64,000 nucleotides of DNA, from the NCBI GenBank assembly GCA_022316685.1, contig JAKJHU010000181.1:897194-961193 (forward strand), in the 5' to 3' direction. Below, piece after piece: positions 33,662 to 44,872 of this stretch. The stretch is from Progne subis subis. Taxonomy: Eukaryota; Chordata; Aves; Passeriformes; Hirundinidae. The notes below the pieces were generated by a model. The model was not told the DNA's origin, made no database searches, and was given only the letters and a program-made list of their open reading frames with translations. Both the position numbers and the translations under genes were made by a program. Numbering within the stretch: the first letter of the stretch is position 1; every line of letters begins with the position of its first letter.

Positions 33662-36549
33662 CCTTTGCAATCCTCTTGGTAGGATCTGAAACTGGTCACA
33701 GACAGGTATGTTCCATTTCGTAACGTTTGTTTTCTTCTTTGATAAAATGTGGTGCTGGTAACTGGGATCAAACCCCACTGGCTGTGCCCCTCTGTCCCAC
33801 CACGCTGTGCTGCAGAGCTGCTCCCTGTTCCAGCTGAGCCAGAGGGCACCACATCCACACAGTTCACAGGCACGGAGAGATCCCTGCCTGCTCTTACACT
33901 TCTCCCTTTAAATTTCGGCTTCCTGGCTGGATTCTGATGAAAACCACTGGCTTTTATTACCAGAAAACTTTTTATCGGAGATGAAGCCCCTCGGGTTCAG
34001 TTTACAGTAACGCTGTCTTGGATGCACATCGGTGACCCTCCCTCAGCTGAATTCCCAGGGAACAGCCTTTGGCAGCAGAAGTAACCAGCTCATTTCCCAC
34101 CAAGTTACGGAGTTGTGGACAAACTTGGTAGCTAGAAAGATTTATTCTCTCTTCTCTTGCAAGTGATATCTTTAATGTATAACTTCCCACTTCCTATGCA
34201 ATGCCTGGGTGTCAGCTGTAATTCAGTGGTGCAGCACCGCACCAGCAGTCCCAGATCCACGAGAGGCTTTGCCAGCTGCACGAAGGGCTGGCTCAAACAT
34301 CTGCCTGGAGTTTGAGATGTCACCTCTGTAACTTGCACAGATTAAAGCTGAGTTCAAACTCGGGTTGTAAGGAGAACTCGGGATCACCGTGCTCCTCGGG
34401 GCTGCAGCTCGGTCTGTTACTCACAGCTGTGCCACAAGTCACATCCTAGCCCATGGGATCAAGGTAACTCTCCAGAAACCTGGACACCATTTGATATGTT
34501 TGGCATTCTTGTTCTGTCACTGCTACAACAATAAGAGCCTGCCTGCAGCAAGTCAAGGTCGTGTTCACACTTGGGGATAACCAAAACACCTCCTTCTCTC
34601 TCATTATCAGCATTTCAAAGTTCCAGTGCAGGCTGGTAAGCGAAAGGCATTGCCAAATAAGTAACAGTGTGTAACTATTGGAATTCAACCCTGACAAAGG
34701 GCTGTCAACCCAATAATTCATGTTGCCAAAGCCCTTTCCTCATTACAGACTCTGTCCTACGGAAGAATTCTCTTACCTTTGGACGTTGGATGGTTTTCCT
34801 TGGTGCAATGACTCTCTGTGCCCTAGGGTTGCAAGTCTGGATCTGGACACTGAGAGTGTGGAAGTGAAGCAAGTGGAGCTGGATAACAAAATGTTTACCC
34901 GGTGCAAAACCCGGCAAGAGAAGTTGATGCTGCAGCTGGACTCTCTGCTGAACGACGTGCGCGGTGAGCGGCCCCGTGGGGAGCAGGGACCCCAATCCCT
35001 GCTGGCAGCTCCTTCCACCGGGGCTGTTGTGGGCTCCTCAGAGTGTGGGGAGGGGGCAGGGGACAGGTTTTTGTGGATAACAAGGAGGAGGTCTGCTCCT
35101 AAGCAGTGCAAGGCCAGTTTCTCCTCTCTCTGATGTGATTTCCTGCTCCCATGAACTTCCCAAGTTCTGGGTGCTCAGTCCTGCTGTCAAGGTCTGTATT
35201 TGCCCAGCCCATCCCCTCCTGGTTTATCTCTGACCATGAGCTCCAAGGGGACAATACCCAGCCCCAAACTTGAATTCATGGCCAGCTTTGTTAACCATTC
35301 TTCTTTTTTTTTTTTTAGATAAATTCACCGGCTTAAATGGAGAGGAGCAGGAGCAGGTAAATCCTTTTCTTTACTTAGAAAATGTTCCCTGCAAATTTCT
35401 CCACTTGTTCATTTAAGGACTGTATGTTCAGCACTTTCCTGGTTCAGTTTCAAGGAGACCTAAGCAGAGTCTTGAGGGTCTAAGGCCTAAGGCTGTCCTT
35501 CACCTTAAAAGAAGGGAGTCAGATCTATTCACATCTCTTGTTCTGCTATTAACAAGACGTGATTTGTGTTTTACAAGGCTCTAACATTCACTACTGTTTC
35601 TTTAGAGTGAGGTTTCTCCTACTGATACCTCTCCAGAATGTAAGTGTCCAAAAATACCATTTATTCCTCAGGACTCTGGCTTGGGGCTGTGAATTTTGCA
35701 AAGGAAATCTCCCACCTAACAACGTGATCAGTATTTTGTTGTGGGTATCTCCTGTCCTTGCCAGAGCACGCAGCCTCAGGGCACAGCTCCCCAAATCTGC
35801 ACTGGGCAGAAATCTCAGGGAGATGATTTATCCTCAGCCTGAGGGAGACACTGGGTTTGCTTCAGCACTCAGGAAAACTCTCAGCCTGTTCCAAGGAGAG
35901 ACCACAGAGGGGTTCCCACCAACTGGGCAGGAGCTGGAGCAAACCCAGTACTTGAACACGTTCCCTAGACAAATCCAAATGCTGCAGGAGATACGAAATG
36001 TGTGAACAGTATTTCTCTGCAGGGCATCTTTTCTACAAGCTTTTTAAATTAAACATTGTTTAGAATTTATACAAAAGATTTTTTTTATAATTATTCTTTT
36101 AATTGCTGCAACTAAACATCAGTTTGAAAATTATTTTCTTCTTTGTAAACTCGAAAGAAATCTTGCTTTCTTCACCACATTTTTTTAACTTTTAGAGCAA
36201 ATCTAGAGGCATATTTTTGAATCAGTGTGCATGTCCATTTATTTGTCTTGTGAGCTCAGGCAGTGGCTGTGCTCTGTATAGAACCAAACAGTCACTCAAA
36301 ACAGTTCAGAGAAAAGAAATATTTTTCTGTGACAAAGCAATCCTCTGTTTGGAAGCAACTTGTCAAATATGATATAAAATATTACTTTATTTTACAGTAA
36401 GCGAAACTTTTTCATCTTGTTTATTCCTATTGCAGGAAAGCATCATTGAGGAGGAACGAGGTATATACTTCTGGAACAACTTTTCTGGGAATTTTGATTC
36501 TTCTGGGCCCAGACATAAGGGACACGTGAAAAAGAGACCTTGGGAATGA
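30776..36549 (+). CDS. TRIM-family protein with degenerate RING and no SPRY (second of tandem pair)
   Basis: Seven exons join to 427 codons plus TGA: 30776-31417, 32643-32738, 33295-33528, 33683-33705, 34827-34963, 35319-35356 and 36436-36549. It is clearly a tandem duplicate of the gene 1.4 kb upstream: same exon sizes and shared blocks such as [15 protein letters not shown] and HGKLLECYC. In the RING, S20 replaces the first cysteine and F40 the fifth ligand, so zinc site 1 has lost two of four ligands. Site 2 (C35, H37, C60, C63) is intact. Both B-boxes keep their ligands. Ligase activity is therefore doubtful; coiled-coil pairing with its neighbour is an inference. The C-terminus is a short charged tail ending HVKKRPWE rather than PRY/SPRY. 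The specific orthologue is not recognised. Confidence 0.8.
31917..32172 (+). mobile_element. CR1 3' end in TRIM gene 2 intron 1
   Basis: Sense-oriented CR1: GTGACAGGATGAGGGGACGC, then TTGGACATCGGGAAGAATTT, then GACTGGACGTGGCACTCAGT, ending in a CAGTGATTCGAGGATTCC tail. Confidence 0.9.
32643..32738 (+). CDS. TRIM gene 2, exon 2 (96 bp)
   Basis: 32 codons, phase 0/0, VKLFDTMTELQECKSHLVTA then LEELQEREDQIK; first coiled-coil exon. Confidence 0.87.
33295..33528 (+). CDS. TRIM gene 2, exon 3 (234 bp coiled coil)
   Basis: 78 codons, phase 0/0, starting ISAETLTSELKELFDDIETR and ending PDVSLFFK. Same length as in gene 1. Confidence 0.9.
33619..33662. repeat. Poly-pyrimidine run
   Basis: T-rich stretch in TRIM gene 2 intron 3 that also forms the polypyrimidine tract of the 23-bp exon. 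Confidence 0.85.
33683..33705 (+). CDS. TRIM gene 2, exon 4 (23-bp microexon)
   Basis: 23 bp reading DLKLVTD plus AG, phase 2 out, acceptor TTGGTAG and donor GTATGT. Same size and phase as in gene 1. Confidence 0.85.
34827..34963 (+). CDS. TRIM gene 2, exon 5
   Basis: 137 bp, phase 2 in and phase 1 out, starting RVASLDLDTESVEVKQVELD. Charged and probably helical; not similar to exon 5 of gene 1, so the two tails diverged or arose separately. Confidence 0.7.
35319..35356 (+). CDS. TRIM gene 2, exon 6 (38 bp)
   Basis: 38 bp, phase 1 in and phase 0 out, DKFTGLNGEEQEQ. Preceded by a long T-rich tract and TTTTAG, followed by GTAAAT. Confidence 0.65.
35606..35639 (+). other. Possible alternative exon of TRIM gene 2
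   Basis: 34 bp between a good acceptor (GTTTCTTTAG) and a consensus donor (GTAAGT), open in phase 0 as SEVSPTDTSPE. Joining it to exon 7 creates TGA at the junction, so it would truncate the protein. Retained to the next stop it gives an alternative end, CKCPKIPFIPQDSGLGL. Confidence 0.35.
36436..36549 (+). CDS. TRIM gene 2, terminal exon
   Basis: 114 bp, phase 0 in, starting ESIIEEERGIYFWNNFSGNF and ending KRPWE-TGA. No SPRY motif. Assignment rests on the acceptor ATTGCAG, phase and the following polyadenylation signal. Confidence 0.65.
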   Translation, partial: ESIIEEERGIYFWNNFSGNFDSSGPRHKGHVKKRPWE

Positions 36550-36698
36550 GATGGAAAGAAAAACTTGAATATTACCCAAAATTACCTCTAATAATGAGAG
36601 CCTCCCACGTGTTTCGATCTCCCCTCCTACCTTGCATTCAAATCAATTCTGTAACAAATTAAAATTTATTTTGTAACTGTTAGGATTAACGTGAACAC

Positions 36699-36704
36699 AA
36701 TAAA
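36699..36704 (+). terminator. TRIM gene 2 polyadenylation signal
   Basis: AATAAA 150 bp after the stop codon in AT-rich sequence. Confidence 0.7.
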
Positions 36705-36724
36705 ATGGACAACTGCTACTGCAT

Positions 36725-39700
36725 TGCAGACTGTGGGCTGCATCATCTCATGGGTCTAATTGTACTTTTATATGATGATTTGTGGTGACCCTGTCATCAC
36801 TGCGTGGCTGAATAAGCAAATAAATGGCTCTAGATACACGCAATCAAGGCTGGAGGATTTCATACCATCACCAGGAATTAGCTGTTGGGAGCATTTTTCG
36901 TGGGTAGACCCCCAGGAAACCAAGACTGAAGTTCTTTGTGCTTTTATAGCACTTGTGGGCCACAACTCTCTTCTGTCACTTGTCAAAATCAACACGTACC
37001 TGATTTCAGGGATTAAAAATAAACACAGCAATCCATCTCAGGTTTAGAGTAACATCTATCTCCCTGGTTTAAGTGGACTCTCCAAGCTGTGCTGTGTGCT
37101 CAGCCCTGGCTCTGCTGCACCCATCATCTGTCAGCATAACAAAAGCACGTGGCCAAGTTCGGGGAGCTCAGCGGCTGCTCAAGGTGACTTTGCAAATATT
37201 CCTTCCTGCTCGAAGCCAGCAGAGGCACAAAGGGCAGCTGCTCTCAGGCACTCAGATGAGGCAAAAGAGATGAGCCTGTCCTTCAGCACTCTGCTGACCT
37301 GGGCTTCTCTCTGGCTGCCAGCTGAAGGAGCTGGGAGCAGCCAGTGCAGGTCAGAGCTGCTGCTGCAGACAGCTCCTGCAGCGCTGCAAATCCCTGCAGG
37401 CAGCAACCCTCACTCAAACGTGGGATCTGTGATCCTGCTGCAGGCTCACAAAGCTTTTGCTTGAACATGAGTATCTAGGAAGGTGGAATTTCTGAGTTAG
37501 ATGCTAAGTTGATGGCACAGTTTAATCCCCCCATGGCATTTGCTTGTTTGCAAAGAGACTCCTTGGAATTTGTGACTTGTTTTAATATTCCATGCCTTAG
37601 CCTTGAGGAAGCAAAGAGCTGAAAGACTGGATGAAAGCAGGGTGAGAAAACACACTGAGTCCAGCAATTATTTAACTAAACCTTCCAACGCACATCAACA
37701 CTGAAAATTTTATCACCTAATTTCTTCTTGACTCTAGGTGACAACGTTGGACTGTGACACACACTGAGAGTGCAGTAATTCTGCACAGATGTTTGTGCAG
37801 AATATTCTTTCTTGATTGCAGTATAATTGTCCTGAGATATGGACAGAGCTTATCTCTTTTTGATATCTTTATGGCTTAATTATTTTCATTACTGAAGAAC
37901 TCTGATTCATTGCATCTTTCCTTTTGTATTACGCCCTCTCCCCTCCAACCACTCAATTTTTACTTGGCATTTGTCTCATCCTTGATGGAAGCCTTTAATA
38001 GCAGCTCATTTTAGCTTTTCTTTTTTGGTTTTGCCAAGCACTGACTGATGTGACTGAATTAAATGAAATGCATTTCGAGCATTAGGACGGGCCTCTTTCT
38101 GTTACTTAGGCTGATGGGGTTTCTAAGTCAGACCTGCCACACGTAGATCTGTGTGTGTGTGACATTAATCAGGGCCTTCCAAGCCCAGCAGGTCAGGGTG
38201 GGGAGGAAGGTTTGTCCCAGCTCTGGTGGAGCTCACAGACAGGATCCAGGCAGTTCCATCTCCACACTTAACGCAGCAGTGTGCAAATTCAGGCCTGAAT
38301 CTCAACATGCTGCAAGCCGTAGAGGGAAGGAAGGGCAAGGAGAGAAAATAACTCCTTTTTAACCACTTCCAGCATAACCCAGCCATCCTTCCCCAGAGCT
38401 GTACCAGCAAGAGCGGGGCACTGGGCAGGGAGGTGCCAGGAGGACGGGACTGAAGGCAGGAGGCTCCTTACACAAGGCTGGGAGCCAGGTGGCACGAAGC
38501 AGCTGAGATCCGGGGGAAATCACAGGCTGCCTTTATCTGCTGAGTGATAACGCTGAGCTGGGAGCCTGGGAACGACTGGGAAGAGCCAGGAAGAGCCTCT
38601 TCCTGTAGGGTTCACGGCCAAGGGCTGATAACACCATCACAGCCCGCAGAGCAATGTGCCAGGTGGTACCAGGGCGCTGGACAGGAGCTGCTGGGGCAAA
38701 AGGCAAGGAGGGAGGGCTCCCAGGGCTGCCCAGCAGCACCTGCTCTGTGGAATAAAGCAATTTCCAGGATTATTTTGCAGTCTGACCAACTGGTCTGTGG
38801 AGATTTGATATTCCACAGATGATGTGGTGATCTGGAGAATGAGCAGGTGTGCCAGGCAGGCTGAGTGGGATGGGCAGATGGCACACGCTGGCATTTGTGT
38901 GTCAGCAAACCCCAGGTCCTTGGCAGGAGATTCTGGAGCGTGAGGAGCCCAGAGGCACATTTCTCCTGGGCCAAAGGTTCCCTCAGCACAGAAATATATT
39001 AGCCATAAAGCTTAATATACCTCGAGAACAGGAAAGCAGTTGGAAGTAAAATGATTTAATTATCTTAAATGATTGCTTGGATTTTTTTCCACGCATTTTT
39101 TAGAAAATCAGTCTAAAAGCAAGAAATAAAAAAAGCCTGATTTTTTTTTTTTTTTTTTTTTTTTTTAGGTCCAGAAAAATAATAATCCTCGGGATTTTTT
39201 TCTTTTAATATCGTGTTCCAAGAGGATATTATTTCCCTGTTTCTTCCGTGAAGACATGATGTACTGGATGATCCAAGTTTTTTCCACAGCCTGTTCTTCT
39301 AGAACAAGAATGAAAATGCTGGAACACCCATTGCTTGGGTTCATGATTTCTTATTAGAATTCTGCAGAGTCCCTAAACAAAAGGCTTTGAATGCTTTTGT
39401 CACAGATGTCGCTCCTCCCAGGGATTTGCTCTGGTTGTCTTGGAGTCACCATATACTTCAAACTCAATTAAAACTCCTGTGGTTGTCCCTGAAGGGATTG
39501 GGAAGTCAGCCACTGATGTTTCTGACAATGGACAGTCAGGAGAGAGGGAGGGAGCTCTTCTATTTCCATTGCAATTGCCTGCTCTGGTTACCATGGCATC
39601 TAATAAACCCTCATGGAGAAGGGAAACGCTTTCAAGGGAAATATTCAGTATTTCTACAGTAAGATTTACAGCATTTGCTTAACACTGTAAGACAAGAGCA

Positions 39701-40100
39701 TGGATTCTGCAGGCTCGAAGTTGGCTTCGTTTGCTCCAGCTGTGTATTGAGGGTTTTTTTGACAGCTCAAGGCTCCACCTGGAATGCAAATATTGGGCAA
39801 TATTTGACTTGAGATGAACGTCTGCTTTTCTGTGCAGCCAGGAAGGGAAGGCAGACAGGGCTGGGCATGGCGCCTCCAGCCTTGAACCTCCAGCCCAGAG
39901 ATAAGAGCAGAGCACTTCACAGAAAGCTGGGATTTGAAATAGCCACATTGCCAAGGACCCTTCGTCCTTCCCAGCTTCGTAATGAATCCCAGTGGTAACC
40001 CGGAGCAAAAAGGGGCCAGGGAGTGTCACGCTTCTGCACCTGCACAAAGTTTAATCTCACCTCACACTATCAAACCTACACTTCCTTACCCCAGGCAGCA
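36725..40100. other. Intergenic region upstream of SLC26A2
   Basis: No gene, RNA gene or clear mobile element recognised. It includes a T run at about 39141-39167. PDE6A, which lies in the human counterpart of this interval, is not seen. Confidence 0.55.
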
Positions 40101-40300
40101 GCTGACAGAACCAGAGGACACAGCATCAGGCTGCGCCAAGGGAGATTTATTTTTCCTAATATCCAAGCATAGCTTGGATAGGAGGAAAAAGTTTTTTACA
40201 GAAAGGGTGATGAAGGACTGGAATGGTTTGCCCGGGGAGGCAGTGGAGTCACCATCCCTGGATGTGTTTTCAGACTGGATGTGGCACTCGGTGCTGTGCT
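40100..40300 (+). mobile_element. CR1 3' end
   Basis: Sense CR1 fragment: GGATAGGAGGAAAAAGTTTT, TTACAGAAAGGGTGATGAAG, GGACTGGAATGGTTTGCCCG, then TCACCATCCCTGGATGTG and GACTGGATGTGGCACTCG. It seeds the tandem array that follows. Confidence 0.85.
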
Positions 40301-40881
40301 TTGTTTGAGGAGTCACCATCCCTGGATGTGTTTTCAGACTGGATGTGGCACTCGGTGCCGTGCTTTGGTTAAGGTGTCACCATCCCTGGATGTGTTTCAG
40401 ACTGGATGTGGCACTCGGTGCTGTGCTTTGGTTGAGGTGTCACCATCCCTGGATGTGTTTCAGACTGGATGTGGCACTCGGTGCCGTGCTTTGGTTAAGG
40501 TGTCACCATCCCTGGATGTGTTTTCAGACTGGATGTGGCACTCGGTGCCGTGCTTTGGTTGAGGTGTCACCATCCCTGGATGTGTTTTCAGACTGGATGT
40601 GGCACTCGGTGCCGTGCTTTGGTTGAGGAGTCACCATCCCTGGATGTGTTTCAGACTGGATGTGGCACTCGGTGCCGTGGCTCGGTTGAGGTGTCACCAT
40701 CCCTGGATGTGTTTCAGACTGGATGTGGCACTCGGTGCTGTGCTTTGGTTGAGGTGTCACCATCCCTGGATGTGTTTTCAGACTGGATGTGGCACTCGGT
40801 GCCGTGGCTCGGTTGAGGTGTCACCATCCCGGGATGTTTTCAGACTGGATGTGGCACTCGGTGCCGTGGCTCGGTTGAGGT
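40246..40881 (+). repeat. Ten-copy 63-64-bp tandem array derived from a CR1 3' end
   Basis: Repeated unit: (A/T)GTCACCATCCCTGGATGTG, then TT(TT)CAGACTGGATGTGGCA, then CTCGGTGC(C/T)GTG, then CTTTGGTTGAGG or CTCGGTTGAGG. Copies start near 40248, 40312, 40377, 40440, 40503, 40567, 40631, 40694, 40757 and 40821. Units differ by the TT insertion and a few substitutions. The array abuts the SLC26A2 CpG island. Confidence 0.95.
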
Positions 40882-40889
40882 GCCAGGGC

Positions 40890-41330
40890 TGCTCGCTGAT
40901 CTCGGAGGTCTCTCGCGACCCGAGCGATGCTGTAATTTAGAAGGGTTGAGTGCCAAGCAGAGGGCCGGGAGCACCTTCCCGGGGCCTCCCGGACATCGGC
41001 ACGGGTGGAATCCCTTCGGAAGTGACCCGGGCCGGGGCTGGAAGGGGCGCGGCTCTGCCCGGAGCGGGGCGGTGCTGCCCGGGGCGGGCGGTCCCTCCGC
41101 CTGTCCCTCTGTCTGTAACACTGTCCGTCTGTCCGTCTGTCCCTCCGTCTGTCCGCCTGTCCCTCCGTCCGTCGGTCGGTGCCCGGGGAGCCGCGGGCGG
41201 TGAGTGCCGAGGGCAGGGGGGGACAGGGGGGCGCAGCTGCCGCTCGCAGCCCCGGAACGAGCGGGACGGGAGCGAGAGGCGCATGAGGAAGCTGGGTAGG
41301 GAGGCGGTGGGAGCCCGAGGGTGGGTGTGA
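40890..41330 (+). promoter_or_regulatory. SLC26A2: CpG-rich promoter and non-coding first exon, probably SLC26A2
   Basis: CpG-dense, GC-rich block directly upstream of SLC26A2 on the same strand. A consensus donor G|GTGAGT begins at 41200 after CCGCGGGCG, fitting an untranslated first exon ending at 41199. Human SLC26A2 also has a non-coding exon 1. The transcription start cannot be placed. Confidence 0.6.
41103..41180 (+). repeat. CTGTCCGT-type repeat inside putative SLC26A2 5' UTR
   Basis: About 80 bp of (CTGTC(C/T)(G/C)T)n, pyrimidine-rich, just before the putative exon 1 donor. Confidence 0.85.
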
Positions 41331-41815
41331 ACGTGGAGCCCAAAGCTGAGCTGCTGCTCTCGCTTCCCTTTCGCTCTGCCGGCGCCGCCAGTGTTGGTTT
41401 GGCTTCTAAAGCGCTCGGCAAAACCCCGCAGTTTCAGGAGGGGCTCTTCCTGCAGGGGTTTTGTTAATGTTATTAATTGTTGCTCATTAAAACACAACAA
41501 GCCACGCAGTTGCGTTGTCCAGCGCCATCCCGGTGGGTTTCCTTTGGGACGGGACGGTCTCTCCGTGGCTCCGTGGTGGGATGGATGCCCCGGGATGAGC
41601 CGGCAGCTGCTGCCTGAGGAGATTCCTCTGGGCAGCTCTTCCTCAGCCCATCCTCGCTGCCCAGCGCCGCTCCTCGGCGTTCCACCTTTCCCTGCCAGCA
41701 GAGAGGTGGGAGAAGGGCTCCAGCGCCTGGATAATTTGCTGAAAGGGCCTCTTGGCAAACTCTCCATGAGAAATCCGGGTGGGATGGAACCTGCTGGAGG
41801 GATCTGCTTCGGCCA

Positions 41816-41838
41816 GGGCAGGGCAGGGCAGGGCAGGG
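41816..41838. repeat. (CAGGG)n microsatellite
   Basis: Four to five copies of CAGGG. Confidence 0.85.
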
Positions 41839-44077
41839 CGCTCAGCTGCTGCCACAACTTCCCTGGAACACCTGGCTGCCAGCAGGGAGCCGATCCCGTG
41901 GGATCTTCCCCGAAAATGCTGGAGGCTGCTGCTGCTCTGGAGGAGTGAGGAGATCCCATAGTTGGAGTAGGAGCAGATCCCACATTTGACAAAAGCGAGG
42001 TTTTATTGTCCGGCTTCGCAGATCTTCCCGCGGGAGTGGATGGCTGCTGGTTACCGTGCCAAAAGTGAGGCAGCTCTGCTCCACATGTGCTCCCTAAAGG
42101 AGGTTTTCATTATTCCTGTCATTTCCAGTCCTTTGTGGAAGTGAATGTTTGTGGCTTGAATGTTTTGCTGGAGGATATGAAGGATTCAGTCACATTCCCA
42201 GGTGCAGGCAGCGTTATGCCAGTGCTTATCTGGGTGTTATCACGGTGATACTGAATTTCCTTGTTGCTCCCCAGCAGTAAAGACATTATTTGAAAAAGGC
42301 CATTGTCCAACAAGAGAAGGGTCGAAGATTTAGTTGTCAAAATGCTGGGGTCTGCTTTCCTGTTATATTCTTAGGGGAGGCCTCTTCTAAGGGCCCAGCT
42401 CTGGCTGGGTTTGTGTGGAACTTGGATTTCTAAGTCACCTGCTTCTCCTTTACAGTTCTCCAGAAACTGTTCGTGTCTTTTTAGATTACGGATTTATGCA
42501 TTAATTTTTAGTGCATGTAAATCCTCCTGTCTAGAAAGGGGTACGTGAGGCTGGGGGTGTGATCACACACAGTGATAACTTAAATGTAGAAAAATGAGGA
42601 AGACTGAGATGGGTGTTGCGGAAAGAACACTTTTGATTTAGTTTCTACTCTGAAATGCTCTCACCTGAAGTTTTACCTTGTAGCCGTTATTTTTTAATTA
42701 TTTTTATCCATTTTTCTCTCGCTCTCAAGGTGACTCTGACCTGCCACAGATGCATGAAGTCCAAGCCAGCCCTGGGCTGCAGGTAGTGCTCCCCCAAAAA
42801 CAGAAGCCAGGCAGATGCTGCCACATCATGGATCAGAAAGAAGGGCCCAGATGGGCTCCAGAAATAGTCTGGAGGTCTGATGACTTTTAGAGACTGCAGG
42901 ACCTCCCTGCATCTTTATTTTACGGCAGTCAGTTGATAACAGATGCTGGAAATTTCCTCAGCGCTGTCTTGTAGGGGTTTTTTTATCTCAAGTGAAGTTT
43001 GTGGCAACAAGACACCCCCTGAAAGGCCAAGTGACTCATAAAAGTGAATCCTAAGTTGTGTGTAAATATCAGCTTTCAGAATAAAAACCACAACAACTCC
43101 TTTTTCAAGTTAAACATACAGAATGTCCTTCAGTGTCCAAACCATGAACCAAAGGGGTTTTCTCAAAGTTGGATTTGTTTTTGGGTTTTTTTTTTTTTTA
43201 TGTTCAAGAACAAAATCCAGTTTTATTAGACAAGCCTGGGCTAACGGTTACAAAACTAATACAGAGCAGCACTTTGAGGCAGAAGAGGGTGAAATGAGTG
43301 TTGGAAATTGTGTCATTTCCTACTATCCTGACATGGCGAGGGGCAAGGGCTGTGCGGTGAAAGGTCCCTTTCATGGCTCGGAGAGAAAGCTGTCATGCAA
43401 TCGGCACAAAGACCCAGTATGTGCTCAGAGTTGTGGAGCCAAAAGGGTTTTATTTAGAGCATTTCCCTACTGTCTGGACAGGACTGAAACCCAGGCACCC
43501 CCTCCCAGGCAGATGTTTTACAGCAGCACCAGGCTGAGCTGTCTGGGGTTTGTCTTGGCACATTTAAGAAAATTCCCAGGTTTGAGTGAGCTGCCTGCAA
43601 GTCCTGGAGGAGGGACAGAAGGAATCAGAAGGATTTTCACTACTGAAATCTTCTAGTAAAAATCTCAGGAAACAAACTCATTGCTGCGCATAAAAGGTGG
43701 TCTGGGTTGATTTTTTCCCCCTCAGATTTTACAGCGTTGATTTGCTGGGCTTTGGGTGGGTTAGAAGCCTTTTGATCTGTAACTCCCTTCTGGTGAAACA
43801 AGTAAAACTTGAGCAAATACAGCTCCAAAATGTGCTTTTGCAAAGCAGAGCTGACAGGGGCTTTTGTGATACTCCTGTGTGTATTTAGGGGGGTTGTGAG
43901 GGCTGTAAATCATCCCTGAGCACGCTTTGCAGTCCTCTACAGGTGGGTGGGATTGCAGACCTGCAAGGTAGGGGTGGGGGTCTCCTCCAAGTGTGATCTC
44001 TGTCACCCCGAGCACGTCCCTTCTGGCAGTGCAGTTTTCTTCATTTAAAGATCCTGATTCTTCCTGTGGCTCTGGAG

Positions 44078-44135
44078 GTGGCACTCAGTGCTCTGGGCTG
44101 GGAGGGATTTTCCAGCCTCAGTGATCCTGGGATGT
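44078..44135 (+). mobile_element. CR1 3'-end fragment
   Basis: GTGGCACTCAGTGCTCTGGG then GGATTTTCCAGCCTCAGTGA then TCCTGGGATG: the terminal 60 bp of a CR1 subfamily. Confidence 0.75.
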
Positions 44136-44699
44136 TGCAGCAGGGAGGGACACGGCTCCTGTCACACAGAAAATCCCTCCCTGCTGGTGCCATCGGGCTG
44201 TCCACGGTTTGGGGTCTGTGTTTGGAGCCCTCCCTTCAGGGACAGCCAGCAAAGAGGGGCTGGGTTCGGTTATTTGTGAGGCTGCAGGAGCTCACCCAGC
44301 AAAGAGACGCTCCCTCTCTGGGCCTGTGGATGGAAACACCTTTGAGAGTCCCGGCAGGGAGGAGATAAAACAGAAACTCCTCTCTGGTATCTTCTGTCAG
44401 CCTCTGCTGTTGGCTTTAGATATGTCTGCAGCTCCAGGGACAAGGACACCGCGCTGTGAGGTGGCATTAGTTGGGTGGAATTCCTTTCTAATTGGATCTG
44501 GAGGTCTCTGAAGGAACCATTCTAAATATTGACTTCTGTAGGTGGTTCTGCTCCTGTGGGTTCCTTCTGCTCAGGCTGTCCTGAGGCAGCAGGCACCACT
44601 CCAAGTCCCTTCTCTCGCTTCTCCCTCCTGTATCTTTGGGAAACTCACACTGCAGGGACGGTAGCAGTGAGTGCTTTAATTAGGAAATGCTTCTGTACC

Positions 44700-44872
44700 A
44701 ATAGGGCTGCCCAGGGAGGTGCTGGAGTCCCCATCCCTGGGGGGATTTAAATGACTTGTAGGTGTGACACTTGGGGACACGGGTTAGTGGAGGCCCTGGC
44801 GCTGCTGGGAGTGGTTGGACCGGGTGATCCCAGGGGGATTTTCCAACCCCAGTGACCCCTCAGCTGTGCTTG
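44700..44872 (+). mobile_element. CR1 3' end
   Basis: GCTGCCCAGGGAGGTGCTGG, AGTCCCCATCCCTGGGGGGA, GTGGTTGGACCGGGTGATCC and ATTTTCCAACCCCAGTGACC are the terminal CR1 consensus blocks in order. Confidence 0.88.

Noticed and set aside
40281..40940. Overlapping 90-110-codon frames with repeated PWMCF or PSLDVF blocks
   Set aside because: They are translations of the CR1-derived tandem array.
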